From the NCBI RefSeq assembly GCF_025699295.1, contig NZ_JAILWB010000007.1, positions 158,879-222,878 of the forward strand: 64,000 bases of DNA. The letters run 5' to 3'. Below the pieces are notes generated by a model that saw nothing but the letters and a program-made list of their open reading frames with translations, ran no database searches and was not told the origin of the DNA. A program made the translations under genes and the position numbers. The first letter of the stretch is position 1; the number at the start of each line of letters is the position of its first letter. Shown in pieces: positions 26,952-36,952 of the stretch. This DNA comes from Hydrogenophaga sp. (GTDB lineage Bacteria > Pseudomonadota > Gammaproteobacteria > Burkholderiales > Burkholderiaceae_C).

Positions 26952-27503
26952 ATGCGCATCGTCTTCTTTCTGCTTGAAACGCTCTTCTTCTTCCTGGTGG
27001 CAGCGGCTCTGCTGCGTGCCTGGATGAACCACTTGCGCATCCACATGTCGGCCCAGCCTGGTCGGCTGGTGATCGCGCTGACCGACTGGCTGGTTGCGCC
27101 GCTGCGGCGTCTGCTGCCGCGCTCACTCTCGCAGAGCCGCATCGACTGGGGCAGCCTTGTCGCGGCAGTGCTGCTTTCGCTGGGGTATGGCGTGCTGTGG
27201 CTGCTGCTGGCCACCAGTGTGTCGTCAGCGCCGCTGTCCACGGAGGTGGGGATCACCACCGTCGCCAGCATGGCGGTGCGCATCTTGGTGCGCACCCTGT
27301 TGCAGGGCCTGATGGTGCTGCTGCTGGGTTACGCCATCCTGTCCTGGGTGCAGCCACATTCGCCGGTGATGTCCACGCTTGAGCGGCTGTGTGCCCCCAT
27401 CCTGCGCCCGGTGCGCCGTGTCGTGCCTCTGGTGGGTGGGGTGGACCTGTCGGTGCTGGTGCTCATCATCCTCTTGCAGGTCGGTCTGATGCTGCTGGGC
27501 TGA
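26952..27503 (+). CDS. YggT-family integral membrane protein
   Basis: 183 residues with about four membrane segments in two YggT repeats: residues 1-25 (FFLLETLFFFLVAAALL), 60-85 (VAAVLLSLGYGVLWLLL), 105-135 (LLQGLMVLLLGYAILSWV) and 160-183 (LSVLVLIILLQVGLMLLG). Each repeat is followed by the family pattern: RLVIALTDWLVAPLRRLLP in the first and APILRPVRRVVP in the second. YggT proteins are inner-membrane and linked to osmotic or division-related functions in some bacteria; the molecular role is unknown. It converges with nnr, nine bases between stops. Confidence 0.88.
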   Translation: MRIVFFLLETLFFFLVAAALLRAWMNHLRIHMSAQPGRLVIALTDWLVAPLRRLLPRSLSQSRIDWGSLVAAVLLSLGYGVLWLLLATSVSSAPLSTEVGITTVASMAVRILVRTLLQGLMVLLLGYAILSWVQPHSPVMSTLERLCAPILRPVRRVVPLVGGVDLSVLVLIILLQVGLMLLG

Positions 27504-27512
27504 GCCGGCGCG

Positions 27513-29108
27513 TCAGTCGAGGGCCTGCACTCGCTCTGCCAGGCGACTGGCGCACAAGCCCGACGTTCCGCCATCGTCCAGCCAGTGATCGGCCAGCCAG
27601 CCGTGCTGAAACACCGCGGCGGCCACGCGGGCGGCCGTATGGTGGCCTGAACTACCGGGCCGCGCCAGCGCGCTGCCGATCATGCCGGCCAGCACATCGC
27701 CTGTGCCCGCCGTGGCCAGCGCGGCGTTGCCGGTCGGGTTGATGCGGGGCACCTCGCCCGGCGTGGCCAGTACCGTGCCCGAACCTTTGAGCACGCACAA
27801 CACACCGAAGCGTTCTGCGATGGCTTGCGCCGCGAGCAGGCGATCGGCCATCACGATGCCGGTGTTGCTGCCAAGCAGGCGGGCCGCCTCGAGGGGGTGG
27901 GGTGTGAGCACCGTCGTCCAGCCTCGGCCGCGCCGGTGGCCGAGCTGGGTCTGCAGCGCTGTGTCGGCCGCGATGGCGTTGAGTGCGTCGGCGTCGAGCA
28001 CCAGCGTGGCGGCACCCGACAGCACGCGTGGCAGGAGCGCCGCGACGGCGGCGCCACCACCGCAACCACAGACCACGCTGGCCGCGTGCAGCATTTCCCG
28101 CTCCAGCAGCAAGGCCGGGCTGCGGAACATGAGTTCCGGGCAAACCGGATCCCAAGACGTGTCTTGTGGTTCCGAGCCTTCCAGCAAGCCTACGAACACT
28201 CGGCCTGCGCCCGCATGCAGGGCTGCCCTCGCGGCGAGCACTGCAGCTCCGGTCATTCCCACACCGTGCTGCGAAATCCCTTGCCCTCCGATCACCGCAA
28301 CATCGCCGAAGCTGCCCTTGTGACTGGCGTGAGGCCGTTGCGAAATCGGTGCGCCCGCCTGGGGCTGGCCTTCCAGCCAGGCCACCAACGGCACGCCAAT
28401 GCCCGGTGAGACCCCGAGATCATCGAACCACACGCTGCCAGCGGCGTCGCGCCCCATGCCGGTGAACAGACCGGGTTTGAGGGTAAGCAGCGCCAGGGTG
28501 TGGCGTGGGCCAGGCGCGCGCGCGGTGGCGCCTTCCAGCGGCGCCAGCGCCCCGGTGTCGGGATGCAGCCCGCTGGGTAGATCGACGCTCAGCACCGGCC
28601 GGCCAGTGCGGCGCATCGTGCCCAGCCAGGAGGCCATGGTGTCGTCGAAGGCGCGCACGGGGCCGATACCCAGCAGCGCATCGATGGCCAGATCGAAATC
28701 GTCGGGAGGGACCGTGCTGAACACGACGCCGGCCTGGCGCGCAGTATCGAGGGCCCGGTGCGCATCCCGGGGCAGGCGAGACTCGTCCGGGCACAGGTGC
28801 GTGACCACCACACGCACTGCGCCTGCGCGGGCCTTCGCCCAACGGTGGAGGTGGGTGGCCGCGACCAGACCGTCGCCGCCGTTGTTGCCCGGCCCACACG
28901 CCACCCAGATGCAGCGCGCGTGCGGCTGCAGGGCCAGAGCCAAGCGCGCCACCGCCAGTCCGGCGCGCGCCATCAACGTGTGGTGCGGCAGGCTGGCCGC
29001 AGCCTGCTGTTCGATCGCGCGCGTCCCCGCGCTGCCATACAAAGCCTCGCGGTGTGCAGGTGTGATCGGTCGCGTGCCTGTCTGCGTGGCGAAGCGGGGC
29101 GTGCTCAC
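27513..29108 (-). CDS. nnr: Bifunctional NAD(P)H-hydrate epimerase / ADP-dependent dehydratase
   Basis: 531 residues from a GTG at 29108 that has AGGAG nine bases upstream; the frame is open a further 21 codons without a site. It repairs hydrated NADH and NADPH. The N-terminal YjeF-type epimerase domain (about 1-215) contains VACGPGNNGGDGLVAA and LAIDALLGIGPVRAFDD. The C-terminal ribokinase-like dehydratase domain (about 240-525) has SHKGSFGDVAVIGGQ, VLTPHPLEAARLLG and NAALATAGTGDVLAGMIG near residue 469 with the catalytic Asp. Fusion of both halves is standard in proteobacteria. It stands alone, convergent with the YggT gene. Confidence 0.93.
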   Translation of the reverse strand: MSTPRFATQTGTRPITPAHREALYGSAGTRAIEQQAAASLPHHTLMARAGLAVARLALALQPHARCIWVACGPGNNGGDGLVAATHLHRWAKARAGAVRVVVTHLCPDESRLPRDAHRALDTARQAGVVFSTVPPDDFDLAIDALLGIGPVRAFDDTMASWLGTMRRTGRPVLSVDLPSGLHPDTGALAPLEGATARAPGPRHTLALLTLKPGLFTGMGRDAAGSVWFDDLGVSPGIGVPLVAWLEGQPQAGAPISQRPHASHKGSFGDVAVIGGQGISQHGVGMTGAAVLAARAALHAGAGRVFVGLLEGSEPQDTSWDPVCPELMFRSPALLLEREMLHAASVVCGCGGGAAVAALLPRVLSGAATLVLDADALNAIAADTALQTQLGHRRGRGWTTVLTPHPLEAARLLGSNTGIVMADRLLAAQAIAERFGVLCVLKGSGTVLATPGEVPRINPTGNAALATAGTGDVLAGMIGSALARPGSSGHHTAARVAAAVFQHGWLADHWLDDGGTSGLCASRLAERVQALD

Positions 29109-29217
29109 GGTGTCGCTCCTGAAGGTGGGGTGAGGGCGGTAGCCGCGTTGTCCAAGGCCGAAACACCGCACCCCATTTCACCATGTCCGCCCGTGCTGGC
29201 ACGGCGCCGGACCCGGA

Positions 29218-30543
29218 TCAGAGGTTGTACCGGCGGGGCGAGCAGCCGTGGAGTTCAATGTCCGTGTTCCGGCCTGCCAGTTGGTCGGTCAACGCGCGCG
29301 CACTGCCGCATGCCATGGACCAGCCGGCACTGCCGTGGCCCAGGTTGAGCCACACACCAGGCACCCGCGTGGCGCCCAGCAGTGGGGGACCATCGGGCAA
29401 GGTGGCCTGCGCGCCCTGCCATTCCTGCAGGCTGCCATGCGGACCGCCGAGCCGCACCGCACCAGGAAACCAGTCGGTCAGCGCACCGTACAGTCGGCGC
29501 AGCGTGGACCGGGACAACTGGCCCGGCGGGTGGCCGAAATCGCAGCCACCGGCCACGCGGATGCGTTGTCCGAGGCGGGCGATGGACACACCATGCCGGG
29601 TATCGAAGACGGCGGACAGTGGCGCGTCCAGCGGTTCGCGCATGGCGGCGCTGATGGAGTGGCTCTGGACACTTTGCAACGGCACGCGCAGACCAAGCGG
29701 GTGCAGCAACGACGCGCTGTGCGCGCCCGCGCACACAATCACCGCATCGAAGCGCTCGGTCTCGGCATGCGTGCGTAGGGCGTTCTGGGACGGGGGCGCG
29801 CCCGCGGAGGCCAGACGCAGGTCAACGGTCGTCGAGCTGGCGGAGTCGATCGACTCCACCCGGGTGTTGAACTCGAAGCGGCAACCTAGCCGCTGCGCCC
29901 GGGCGCGGATGGAGACCGTGAACTCCCGGCAGTTGGCCACCGCTTCGCCGATCAGCTCGACCGCGCCATGGAGCGGGGTTTCAGGGTTCAGCGCGGGTTC
30001 CAGCGCGCGCGCCTGATCGGCCGAGTGTTCCCTGAATCCGATACCCAGATCCTTCATCTGCAGCAGCGCGGGCCGTGCCTGTTCCGCATCGCGCGGACCG
30101 CGCCAGAGCACCAGCATGCCTTCGCTGCGGTCGTGCTCAAGCGCATGGTCCTCGGTGATGGACAGCAAGCGCTCCTGGCTGTAACGCACCAACTGGTACA
30201 TCTGCCGATGATTTTCGGTCTGGCGCTCATGCCTGCCAGCCTGCAACCAGTGCCATAGCCAACGCCATTCACTCCCGCGCGGCAGGCGATTGAGCGTCAT
30301 CCCGCTTGATCGGGACGTCCAGGGCATGCACAGGCTTCGCTCGGACCGGTTCCAGGGCGCGGTCCAGCCCGCGGCGACGATAGGCCCGGTAGCGAAGCTG
30401 GCTTCTTCGGCCACGGTGCTGCGGCGTTCGAAGACGGTGACCTCATGGCCGTCCAGTGTCAGTTCAAAAGCGGTCGTGGTGCCCACAACGCCCGCACCCA
30501 CCACGGCGAGCCTCAAGAGCGGCCCCCGGTGGTGGCCTTGCAC
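29218..30543 (-). CDS. FAD-dependent D-amino acid dehydrogenase-like protein
   Basis: 441 residues from a GTG at 30543 preceded by AGGGTGAC. The Rossmann motif AVVGAGVVGTTTAFELTLDG lies at residues 13-32 and the mid-region DAVIVCAGAHSASLLHPLG and VAGGCDFGHPPGQLS are typical of DadA. The terminal LNLGHGSAGWSMACGSARALTDQLAGR closes the FAD domain. It is only distantly similar to the other DadA-like protein at 4052-5290 and has no partner gene; nnr lies downstream on the same strand, 109 bases away. DadA (D-alanine and other D-amino acids) is likely, with no proof of substrate. Confidence 0.85.
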   Translation of the reverse strand: MQGHHRGPLLRLAVVGAGVVGTTTAFELTLDGHEVTVFERRSTVAEEASFATGPIVAAGWTAPWNRSERSLCMPWTSRSSGMTLNRLPRGSEWRWLWHWLQAGRHERQTENHRQMYQLVRYSQERLLSITEDHALEHDRSEGMLVLWRGPRDAEQARPALLQMKDLGIGFREHSADQARALEPALNPETPLHGAVELIGEAVANCREFTVSIRARAQRLGCRFEFNTRVESIDSASSTTVDLRLASAGAPPSQNALRTHAETERFDAVIVCAGAHSASLLHPLGLRVPLQSVQSHSISAAMREPLDAPLSAVFDTRHGVSIARLGQRIRVAGGCDFGHPPGQLSRSTLRRLYGALTDWFPGAVRLGGPHGSLQEWQGAQATLPDGPPLLGATRVPGVWLNLGHGSAGWSMACGSARALTDQLAGRNTDIELHGCSPRRYNL

Positions 30544-30874
30544 GTCACCCTGTTCGGGATGGAAAGGCCGGCGGAACGAACAACGTCGGGAGATCGGGCA
30601 TCGGGCATGGAGCTGGGCACAGGTGGCGTCTGGAAGCAGGCCTGCGGACAGGCGCCATTCCAGGCGGTCAGGGGTGGGACGAGATTGGCCAGACTGCTAT
30701 AATTGACAGGCTTTGCAGGTGGAAGACCCGAACGGTGGTTCGGGCGGCGCCTTGCAAGGCGAAATCGCAAACCAGCCCAACCGGGTGTCGCCTGCAGCAT
30801 CCGGACCTTCAGCGGTCCGCAATGTCAAGGTGATCGGGGCTGGATTTTAGACTCAACCTCTGGAAAGTTAACTC
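30544..30874 (+). promoter_or_regulatory. rpsB promoter and structured 5' leader
   Basis: Gene-free stretch of 331 bases. An extended -10 promoter TGCTATAAT (TATAAT at 30698-30703) gives a start near 30710 and a leader of about 165 nt. The leader holds three hairpins: CCCGAAC/GTTCGGG (30727-30744, loop GGTG), CGCCT/AGGCG (30748-30761, loop TGCA) and CGGACC/GGTCCG (30802-30819, loop TTCAGC). None is followed by a T-run, so they fit an autoregulatory S2-type leader rather than a terminator (established for rpsB in other proteobacteria; inferred here). The first 150 bases of the gap hold no recognised element. Confidence 0.7.
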
Positions 30875-31630
30875 ATGTCTATCTCCATGCGCGAAATGCT
30901 GGAAGCCGGTGTCCACTTTGGTCACCAGACCCGCTTCTGGAACCCCAAGATGGCACCGTACATCTTCGGCCATCGCAACAAGATCCACATCGTCAACCTC
31001 GAAAAGACGCTGCCCCTGTTTGAAGAGGCGGCCAAGTTCGTGCGCCAGCTCTCCGCCAACCGCGGCACCATTCTGATGGTGGGCACCAAGCGCCAGTCGC
31101 GCGACATCGTGGCCCAGGAAGCCCGCCGCGCCGGCGTGCCCTTCGTGGACCAGCGCTGGCTCGGCGGCATGCTGACCAACTTCAAGACGGTCAAAACCTC
31201 GATCAAGCGCCTCAAGGACATGCAGGCACAGAAAGAAGCCGGCCTGGAGAGCATGAGCAAGAAGGAACAGCTGATGTTCGCCCGCGAGATGGAAAAACTC
31301 GAGAAGGACATCGGCGGCATCCAGGACATGGCCGCGCTGCCCGACGCCATCTTCGTCATTGACGTGGGCTTCCACAAGATCGCCGTGCTTGAAGCCCAGA
31401 AGCTGGGCATCCCGCTGGTGGGTGTGGTAGATACCAACCACTCGCCCGTGGGCATTGACTACGTCATCCCCGGCAACGATGACTCGGCCCGCGCCGTGGC
31501 TCTGTACGCCCGTGGCATCGCCGACGCGATCATTGAAGGCCGCAGCAACGCCGTGAATGACGTTGTCAAGGCCGTGGCCGCCGAAGGCTCCGACGAGTTC
31601 GTCGAAGTCAAGGAAGATGCTTCCGCCTGA
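30875..31630 (+). CDS. rpsB: 30S ribosomal protein S2
   Basis: 251 residues. Assembles late on the 30S body. [20 protein letters not shown] and [20 protein letters not shown] at the start, the coiled-coil region after [20 protein letters not shown], and [20 protein letters not shown] are family signatures. First gene of rpsB-tsf-pyrH-frr, the conserved order in proteobacteria. A hairpin with T-run between rpsB and tsf may set the S2/EF-Ts ratio. Confidence 0.99.
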   Translation: MSISMREMLEAGVHFGHQTRFWNPKMAPYIFGHRNKIHIVNLEKTLPLFEEAAKFVRQLSANRGTILMVGTKRQSRDIVAQEARRAGVPFVDQRWLGGMLTNFKTVKTSIKRLKDMQAQKEAGLESMSKKEQLMFAREMEKLEKDIGGIQDMAALPDAIFVIDVGFHKIAVLEAQKLGIPLVGVVDTNHSPVGIDYVIPGNDDSARAVALYARGIADAIIEGRSNAVNDVVKAVAAEGSDEFVEVKEDASA

Positions 31631-31651
31631 GCCCCGTTTCCGCATGCAAGA

Positions 31652-31673
31652 GGGGCTCGTGTAGCCCCTTTTT
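31652..31673 (+). terminator. Intrinsic terminator / attenuator between rpsB and tsf
   Basis: Stem GGGGCT/AGCCCC with loop CGTGT followed by five T. It probably ends part of the rpsB transcripts, with read-through into tsf, as partial termination at this site is known in other bacteria. Confidence 0.75.
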
Positions 31674-31745
31674 CACAAGCTGATCGCAATTTTTGACCCG
31701 CTGGCCGATCTTCCGGGACCGTGCCAGCCACAGGAGAACCGAAAA

Positions 31746-32633
31746 ATGGCAATTACCGCAAGCATGGTCGCCGAACTGCGCGCCAAGACCGATGCGCCCA
31801 TGATGGAATGCAAGAAGGCCCTGACCGAGGCCGACGGCGACATGGCCAAGGCCGAGGAACTGCTGCGCGTCAAGCTCGGCACCAAGGCCGGCAAGGCCGC
31901 CAGCCGCGTCACCGCCGAAGGCGTCGTGGCCAGCTTCATCTACGGCGATACCGGTGCCCTGATCGAAGTGAACTGCGAAACGGACTTCGTCACCAAGAAC
32001 GACAGCTTCCTGGCGTTGGCCAACGCCGCTGCAAAGCTGGTGGCCGAGCACAACCCGGCCGACGTGGATGCCCTGGGCGCGCTGCCCTACAGCCAGGACG
32101 GCTTTGGCCCCACGCTGGAAGACGTGCGCAAGGGCCTGATTGGCAAGATCGGCGAGAACATGAGTTTCCGTCGTTTCAAGCGCTACAGCGGCGCGGGCAA
32201 GCTGGCCAGCTATCTGCACGGCACCCGCATCGGCGTGGTGGTCGCCTTCGACGGCGAGGAAACCCCGGCCAAGGACACCGCGATGCACATCGCAGCCATG
32301 AAGCCCGTGGCCCTGACCAGTGCCGACGTGCCTGCCGATCTGATCGAGAAGGAGCGCTCGGTGGCGACGGCCAAGGCCGCAGAATCCGGCAAGCCTGCCG
32401 ATATCGCCACCAAGATGATCGAAGGCTCGGTGCAGAAATACCTCAAGGAGGTCTCGCTGTTCAACCAGCCGTTCGTGAAGAACGACAAGCAGACCGTCGA
32501 GCAGATGCTCAAGGCCGCCAGCACCACGGTCAAGGGCTTCACGCTTTATGTGGTGGGTGAAGGCATCGAGAAGAAGGTCGATGATTTTGCTGCTGAAGTG
32601 GCGGCTCAGGTCGCGGCCGCCAAGGGTGCGTGA
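31746..32633 (+). CDS. tsf: Elongation factor Ts
   Basis: 295 residues. Guanine-nucleotide exchange factor for EF-Tu. N-terminal UBA-like domain with [20 protein letters not shown], then the TDFV motif in [14 protein letters not shown], and the dimerisation and core domains through [23 protein letters not shown] after a purine-rich GGAGAAC site. Order rpsB-tsf is standard. Confidence 0.99.
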   Translation: MAITASMVAELRAKTDAPMMECKKALTEADGDMAKAEELLRVKLGTKAGKAASRVTAEGVVASFIYGDTGALIEVNCETDFVTKNDSFLALANAAAKLVAEHNPADVDALGALPYSQDGFGPTLEDVRKGLIGKIGENMSFRRFKRYSGAGKLASYLHGTRIGVVVAFDGEETPAKDTAMHIAAMKPVALTSADVPADLIEKERSVATAKAAESGKPADIATKMIEGSVQKYLKEVSLFNQPFVKNDKQTVEQMLKAASTTVKGFTLYVVGEGIEKKVDDFAAEVAAQVAAAKGA

Positions 32634-32654
32634 TCCTGTCGGGCTGACGTGAAG

Positions 32655-32676
32655 CAACGGGCCGCAAGGCCCGTTG
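32655..32676 (+). terminator. Hairpin after tsf
   Basis: CAACGGGCC/GGCCCGTTG, nine base pairs closed by a GCAA tetraloop, 21 bases after the tsf stop. No T-run follows, so it may stabilise the 3' end or give weak termination before pyrH. Confidence 0.5.
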
Positions 32677-32783
32677 TGCCGTGTGGGCCCGTGCTTTCGT
32701 GGGCCAACGCTGCGGGCAGGCGCAGTGTCCTCGCTACACTTGCCGGTTGAATCTTTGTTTACCGATTTCCTGAAAGTTGTCCC

Positions 32784-33494
32784 ATGCCAGCCTACAAACG
32801 GATTCTGCTGAAACTGTCGGGGGAGGCCCTGATGGGCGACGACGCATTCGGCATCAACCGGGCCACCATCGTGCGCATGGTGGAAGAGATCGCCGAAGTT
32901 ACCCGACTGGGCGTCCAGGTGGCCATCGTCATTGGTGGCGGCAACATCTTCCGCGGTGTGGCCGGCGGCTCGGTCGGCATGGATCGCGCCACTGCCGACT
33001 ACATGGGCATGCTGGCCACGGTGATGAACGCGCTTGCGCTGGCCGACACCATGGAGAAGGCTGGCCTGGTGGCCCGCGTGATGTCGGCCATCGGCATCGA
33101 GCAGGTGGTCGAGCCTTATGTGCGTCCCAAGGCGCTGCAGTACCTTGAGGAGGGCAAGGTGGTGGTGTTTGCCGCCGGCACCGGCAACCCATTTTTCACT
33201 ACAGACACGGCGGCCGCCCTGCGCGGCGCCGAGATCGGCGCCGAGATCGTTCTCAAAGCCACCAAGGTCGATGGCGTCTACACCGCGGATCCGAACAAGG
33301 ACCCGAGCGCCACGCGCTACACGACGATCTCGTTCGACGAGGCCATGGGCAAGAATCTTCAGGTGATGGATGCCACCGCCTTTGCTCTGTGCCGCGACCA
33401 GAAGCTGCCGGTGAAGGTGTTCTCGATCTTCAAGCCCGGTGCGCTGCGCAAGGTGGTGCAGGGCGGCGACGAAGGCACGCTGGTTCATGTCTGA
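32784..33494 (+). CDS. pyrH: Uridylate kinase
   Basis: 236 residues. Hexameric UMP kinase of pyrimidine synthesis. Family motifs: [11 protein letters not shown] (residues 6-16), [31 protein letters not shown] and [20 protein letters not shown] near the nucleotide site. Lies 150 bases after tsf; a candidate TACACT -10 at 32735-32740 may give it its own promoter. frr follows 40 bases downstream. Confidence 0.98.
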   Translation: MPAYKRILLKLSGEALMGDDAFGINRATIVRMVEEIAEVTRLGVQVAIVIGGGNIFRGVAGGSVGMDRATADYMGMLATVMNALALADTMEKAGLVARVMSAIGIEQVVEPYVRPKALQYLEEGKVVVFAAGTGNPFFTTDTAAALRGAEIGAEIVLKATKVDGVYTADPNKDPSATRYTTISFDEAMGKNLQVMDATAFALCRDQKLPVKVFSIFKPGALRKVVQGGDEGTLVHV

Positions 33495-33534
33495 TGCCGT
33501 CACGGCATCCTTTCCCGTTGATTGAGGAGTTTTC

Positions 33535-34095
33535 ATGAGCACCGACGACATCCGAAAAACCGCTGAGCACAAGATGCTTCAATCGGTGGAATCGCTAAAG
33601 AACGGCCTGACGAAGGTGCGTACCGGTCGTCCCAACCCGGCGTTGCTCGACACCGTGCACGTCGAGTACTACGGCTCCATGCTGCCGCTTTCGCAGGTGG
33701 CGAACCTGACCCTTCTGGACGCGCGGACCATTGGCGTGGCACCCTGGGAAAAGGGCATGGGAGCCAAGATCGAGAAGGCCATTCGCGAATCCGACCTGGG
33801 CCTGAATCCATCGAGCCAGGGTGACCTGATCCGGGTGCCCATGCCGCCCATGACGGAAGAACGTCGCAAGGAGCTCACCAAGGTCGTCCGCGGTGACGGC
33901 GAGGCCGCCAAGATTGCCATTCGCAACCTGCGGCGCGATGCCAACGAGGCGGTGAAGAAGCTGGTGAAGGACAAGCTCGCGTCCGAGGACGATGATCGTC
34001 GCTCGCAGGAAGATATCCAGAAGCTCACCGACCGCATGATTGCCGAGGTGGACCGGCTCGTTGCGTCCAAAGAGCAGGACATCCTGGCGGTCTGA
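33535..34095 (+). CDS. frr: Ribosome-recycling factor
   Basis: 186 residues. Splits the post-termination ribosome with EF-G. The three-helix bundle and small domain are evident: [60 protein letters not shown] and RIRD-like [17 protein letters not shown]. Strong GAGGAG site before the ATG. uppS begins 20 bases downstream. Confidence 0.99.
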   Translation: MSTDDIRKTAEHKMLQSVESLKNGLTKVRTGRPNPALLDTVHVEYYGSMLPLSQVANLTLLDARTIGVAPWEKGMGAKIEKAIRESDLGLNPSSQGDLIRVPMPPMTEERRKELTKVVRGDGEAAKIAIRNLRRDANEAVKKLVKDKLASEDDDRRSQEDIQKLTDRMIAEVDRLVASKEQDILAV

Positions 34096-34115
34096 ACGGC
34101 CTGCTGGTTCCTGCC

Positions 34116-34886
34116 ATGGCCGCTTCAACGTCGCTCCACCCGATGCCGGTTGCCAGCTTGCCCCGCCACGTGGCCATCGTCATGGACGGCAATGGTCGGT
34201 GGGCGCAGAAGCGCTGGTTGCCTCGTGTCGCGGGGCACAAGCAGGGGGTGGAGGCCTTGCGCGGCGTGGTCAGGGCGTGCGTCGAGCGCGGCGTGCCCGT
34301 GCTGTCCGTGTTTGCCTTCTCGTCCGAGAACTGGAGCCGCCCGGCCGAGGAGGTATCCGGCCTGATGGATCTGCTGGTGATGGCACTGTCGCGCGAGGTG
34401 CCCAGCCTGGAGAAGAGTGGCGTACGACTGCATTTCCCGGGCGACCGCAGCGGCTTGTCGCCGCGCGTGGTGCAGGGGTTGGAGGCCGCCGCGCGCGACA
34501 CCGCCCACAACGACACCCTGATCCTTAACGTGTGTTTCAACTACGGAGGGCGATGGGACGTGGTTCAGGCCGCGCGGCGCCTGGCGCAGCAGGGCATCGA
34601 AATCACCGAAGAGACGCTGTCAGGTGCAACCGCGCTGGCTCATGTGGGAGACCCGGATCTGCTGATCCGCACCGGTGGAGAGCTGCGCATCAGCAATTTC
34701 CTGCTCTGGCAGGCGGCCTATTCTGAACTGGTGTTCACCGATTGTCTCTGGCCGGATTTCGATGCCGCCGAACTGGACCTTGCCCTGTCCGAGTTCGCGC
34801 GGCGCGAGCGCCGTTTCGGACAGACCTCCGAGCAGCGGGCGGGGGGCGATACGGAGTCCGCCGAAGCGGGCCAGCGGCATGCTTAG
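34116..34886 (+). CDS. uppS: Undecaprenyl diphosphate synthase
   Basis: 256 residues. cis-Prenyltransferase that makes the C55 lipid carrier for cell-wall and O-antigen synthesis. Visible: HVAIVMDGNGRWAQKR with catalytic Asp24, VFAFSSENWSRPAEEV, and the diphosphate-binding RTGGELRISNFLLWQAAY followed by ELVFTDCLWPDFD. The C-terminal tail ends in AGQRHA. cdsA starts eight bases before this stop, so the two are coupled. Confidence 0.98.
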   Translation: MAASTSLHPMPVASLPRHVAIVMDGNGRWAQKRWLPRVAGHKQGVEALRGVVRACVERGVPVLSVFAFSSENWSRPAEEVSGLMDLLVMALSREVPSLEKSGVRLHFPGDRSGLSPRVVQGLEAAARDTAHNDTLILNVCFNYGGRWDVVQAARRLAQQGIEITEETLSGATALAHVGDPDLLIRTGGELRISNFLLWQAAYSELVFTDCLWPDFDAAELDLALSEFARRERRFGQTSEQRAGGDTESAEAGQRHA

Positions 34887-35700
34887 GCAACGCGTCATCA
34901 CGGCCCTGCTGTTGCTGGCCGTACTGCTGCCCGCGCTGTTCTACCCGTCGATCGAACCCTTTGCCGCGTTGACCCTGCTGCTTATCGTGGCTGGTGGCTG
35001 GGAGTGGGCGCGGCTCAATGGTTGCGGCCCGACCTTGTCGCTGGGGCTGGGAGGCGGACTGGGAGCGCTGATGGCGCTGTTCTGGGCGCTGGGCGGGCTG
35101 TTTCTGCCTCTGCGCCCGCTCTGGATGGCCGTTGGAATGGTCTGGGTGGTGCTTGCGCTGGTGATGCTGCGTCGCGGCGTATCCGGCTGGGCGGCCTGGC
35201 CTGCCGGCCTGCGCCTGTGGATCGGCCTGGCCCTGATCGCCTGTGCCTGGCTGGCCATGGTGCATGCGCGTCTGGAGGGCCTGGGTTTTCTGCTGTCCGT
35301 GCTGCTACTGGTCTGGATGGCCGACATCGCTGCCTATTTCGGTGGCAAGGCGTTGGGCCGGCGCAAGCTGGCTCCCGCCATCAGCCCCGGCAAGAGCTGG
35401 GAAGGCGCGGTGAGCGGCTTGCTGGGCGTGTTCCTGCTCGCAGGCGCATGGCTCGTATTCGATCCCCAGGGCGGCAGCCTGTACGCCCGGCTCTGGGCGC
35501 TCGGGCCCGCGCTGGCCGTGCTCTCGCTGGTGTTCCTGGTGGCGATGAGCGTGGTGGGCGACCTCGTGGAGTCCCTGGTCAAACGCAGTGCCGGTGCGAA
35601 GGATTCGAGCCAGCTCCTGCCCGGACACGGCGGCGTGCTGGACCGAGTCGACGCGCTGCTGCCCGTGTTGCCACTGGCCATGATGCTTGTCACCCTGTAA
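34879..35700 (+). CDS. cdsA: Phosphatidate cytidylyltransferase
   Basis: 273 residues from the ATG at 34879, eight bases inside uppS. Polytopic inner-membrane enzyme making CDP-diacylglycerol from CTP and phosphatidate. About seven hydrophobic segments precede the CdsA signature [20 protein letters not shown] and the [20 protein letters not shown] stretch near the C-terminus. Also seen: [20 protein letters not shown] and [12 protein letters not shown]. dxr follows after 10 bases. Confidence 0.97.
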   Translation: MLRQRVITALLLLAVLLPALFYPSIEPFAALTLLLIVAGGWEWARLNGCGPTLSLGLGGGLGALMALFWALGGLFLPLRPLWMAVGMVWVVLALVMLRRGVSGWAAWPAGLRLWIGLALIACAWLAMVHARLEGLGFLLSVLLLVWMADIAAYFGGKALGRRKLAPAISPGKSWEGAVSGLLGVFLLAGAWLVFDPQGGSLYARLWALGPALAVLSLVFLVAMSVVGDLVESLVKRSAGAKDSSQLLPGHGGVLDRVDALLPVLPLAMMLVTL

Positions 35701-35710
35701 AACCAGCGCC

Positions 35711-36895
35711 ATGACCCGTCCGCAGTTCGTCACCATCCTGGGCTCCACCGGCTCGATCGGCACCAGCACGCTGGACGTCATTGCGCGGCATCCAGGGCTT
35801 TACACCGTGTTTGCGCTGACCGCGGCCACGCAGGTCGACACCTTGCTGTCGCAGTGCCAGCAGTTTTCCCCGCGCTATGCCGTGATGACCAGTCCGGCAC
35901 ATGCGCAACGTCTCGCCGAGCGCGTGCGCGAACTCGGCCTCCCGGTGCAGGTGCTGTCGGGTGCCAAGGCCTTGTGCGAGGTCAGCGAAGCGCCCGAGGT
36001 GGACGCGGTGATGGCCGCCATCGTTGGCGCCGCTGGCCTGGCGCCCAGTCTGGCCGCCGCCCGCGCCGGCAAGAAGCTGCTGCTGGCCAACAAGGAGGCG
36101 TTGGTGGTTGGCGGGGCGCTGTTCATGCAGACGGTGCGCGAAGGCGGGGCGACGTTGCTGCCGATCGACAGCGAACATTCGGCGGTGTTCCAGTCCCTGC
36201 CGGAAGACCCCGGCACCTGGGTACGGCGGGTGGAAAAGATCGTACTGACGGCTTCCGGTGGACCTTTTCGTGCCCGCGATCCCGCCACCTTGTGCGAGGT
36301 CACGCCCGAACAGGCCTGTGCCCATCCCAACTGGGTGATGGGGCGCAAGATCTCGGTGGATTCGGCCACCATGATGAACAAGGCGCTGGAGGTCATCGAG
36401 GCCAGCTACCTGTTCGGCCTGCCTGCCGAAAGGATCGAGGTGGTGATCCATCCGCAAAGCGTGATCCACTCGATGGTCCAGTACACCGACCGTTCGGTCG
36501 TTGCGCAACTGGGCACGCCGGATATGCGCGGCCCCATCGCGTACGGCCTGTCATGGCCAGAGCGCATCGAGTCGGGTGCCGCTGCGCTGGACTTCGCCCG
36601 ACTCGGTGCGTTGAGCTTCGAAGAGGCGGATGACCGGCGCTTTCCGGGCCTGCGCCTGGCCTGGGACGCGTTGGGAGGACCGGTGGGCACAACCGCGGTG
36701 CTCAATGCGGCCAACGAGGTGGCGGTGGCAGCCTTTCTGGACCGCCGTCTGCGGTTTGACCAGATCCATGCCGTCAATCTTGCAACTTTGCAGGCGTTGA
36801 GCCCCTCCAAGCCTCACGATCTCGAGGACCTGCTGGCGATTGATGCCGAGGCCCGCGCTGTCGCGCAGGCCGGTGTCGACCGGCTGGCGGTCTGA
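35711..36895 (+). CDS. dxr: 1-deoxy-D-xylulose 5-phosphate reductoisomerase
   Basis: 394 residues from the ATG at 35711. NADPH-dependent second step of the MEP pathway that feeds IspD/IspF. N-terminal cofactor loop [17 protein letters not shown], the [15 protein letters not shown] segment, the metal- and substrate-binding [13 protein letters not shown] and [17 protein letters not shown], then the flexible loop [15 protein letters not shown]. An in-frame start 24 bases upstream lies within cdsA and is less likely. rseP follows after 57 bases. Confidence 0.98.
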   Translation: MTRPQFVTILGSTGSIGTSTLDVIARHPGLYTVFALTAATQVDTLLSQCQQFSPRYAVMTSPAHAQRLAERVRELGLPVQVLSGAKALCEVSEAPEVDAVMAAIVGAAGLAPSLAAARAGKKLLLANKEALVVGGALFMQTVREGGATLLPIDSEHSAVFQSLPEDPGTWVRRVEKIVLTASGGPFRARDPATLCEVTPEQACAHPNWVMGRKISVDSATMMNKALEVIEASYLFGLPAERIEVVIHPQSVIHSMVQYTDRSVVAQLGTPDMRGPIAYGLSWPERIESGAAALDFARLGALSFEEADDRRFPGLRLAWDALGGPVGTTAVLNAANEVAVAAFLDRRLRFDQIHAVNLATLQALSPSKPHDLEDLLAIDAEARAVAQAGVDRLAV

Positions 36896-36952
36896 TCCCC
36901 GGCGGGGTCGGGCCACGCGCTCACCGTCCTTCCATTGGCAAGCGAATCCGTC

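Noticed and set aside
28166..29133. Plus-strand frames antisense to nnr
   Set aside because: nnr has both domains with catalytic motifs on the minus strand; the plus-strand translations are Pro/Arg/Ser-rich without motifs.
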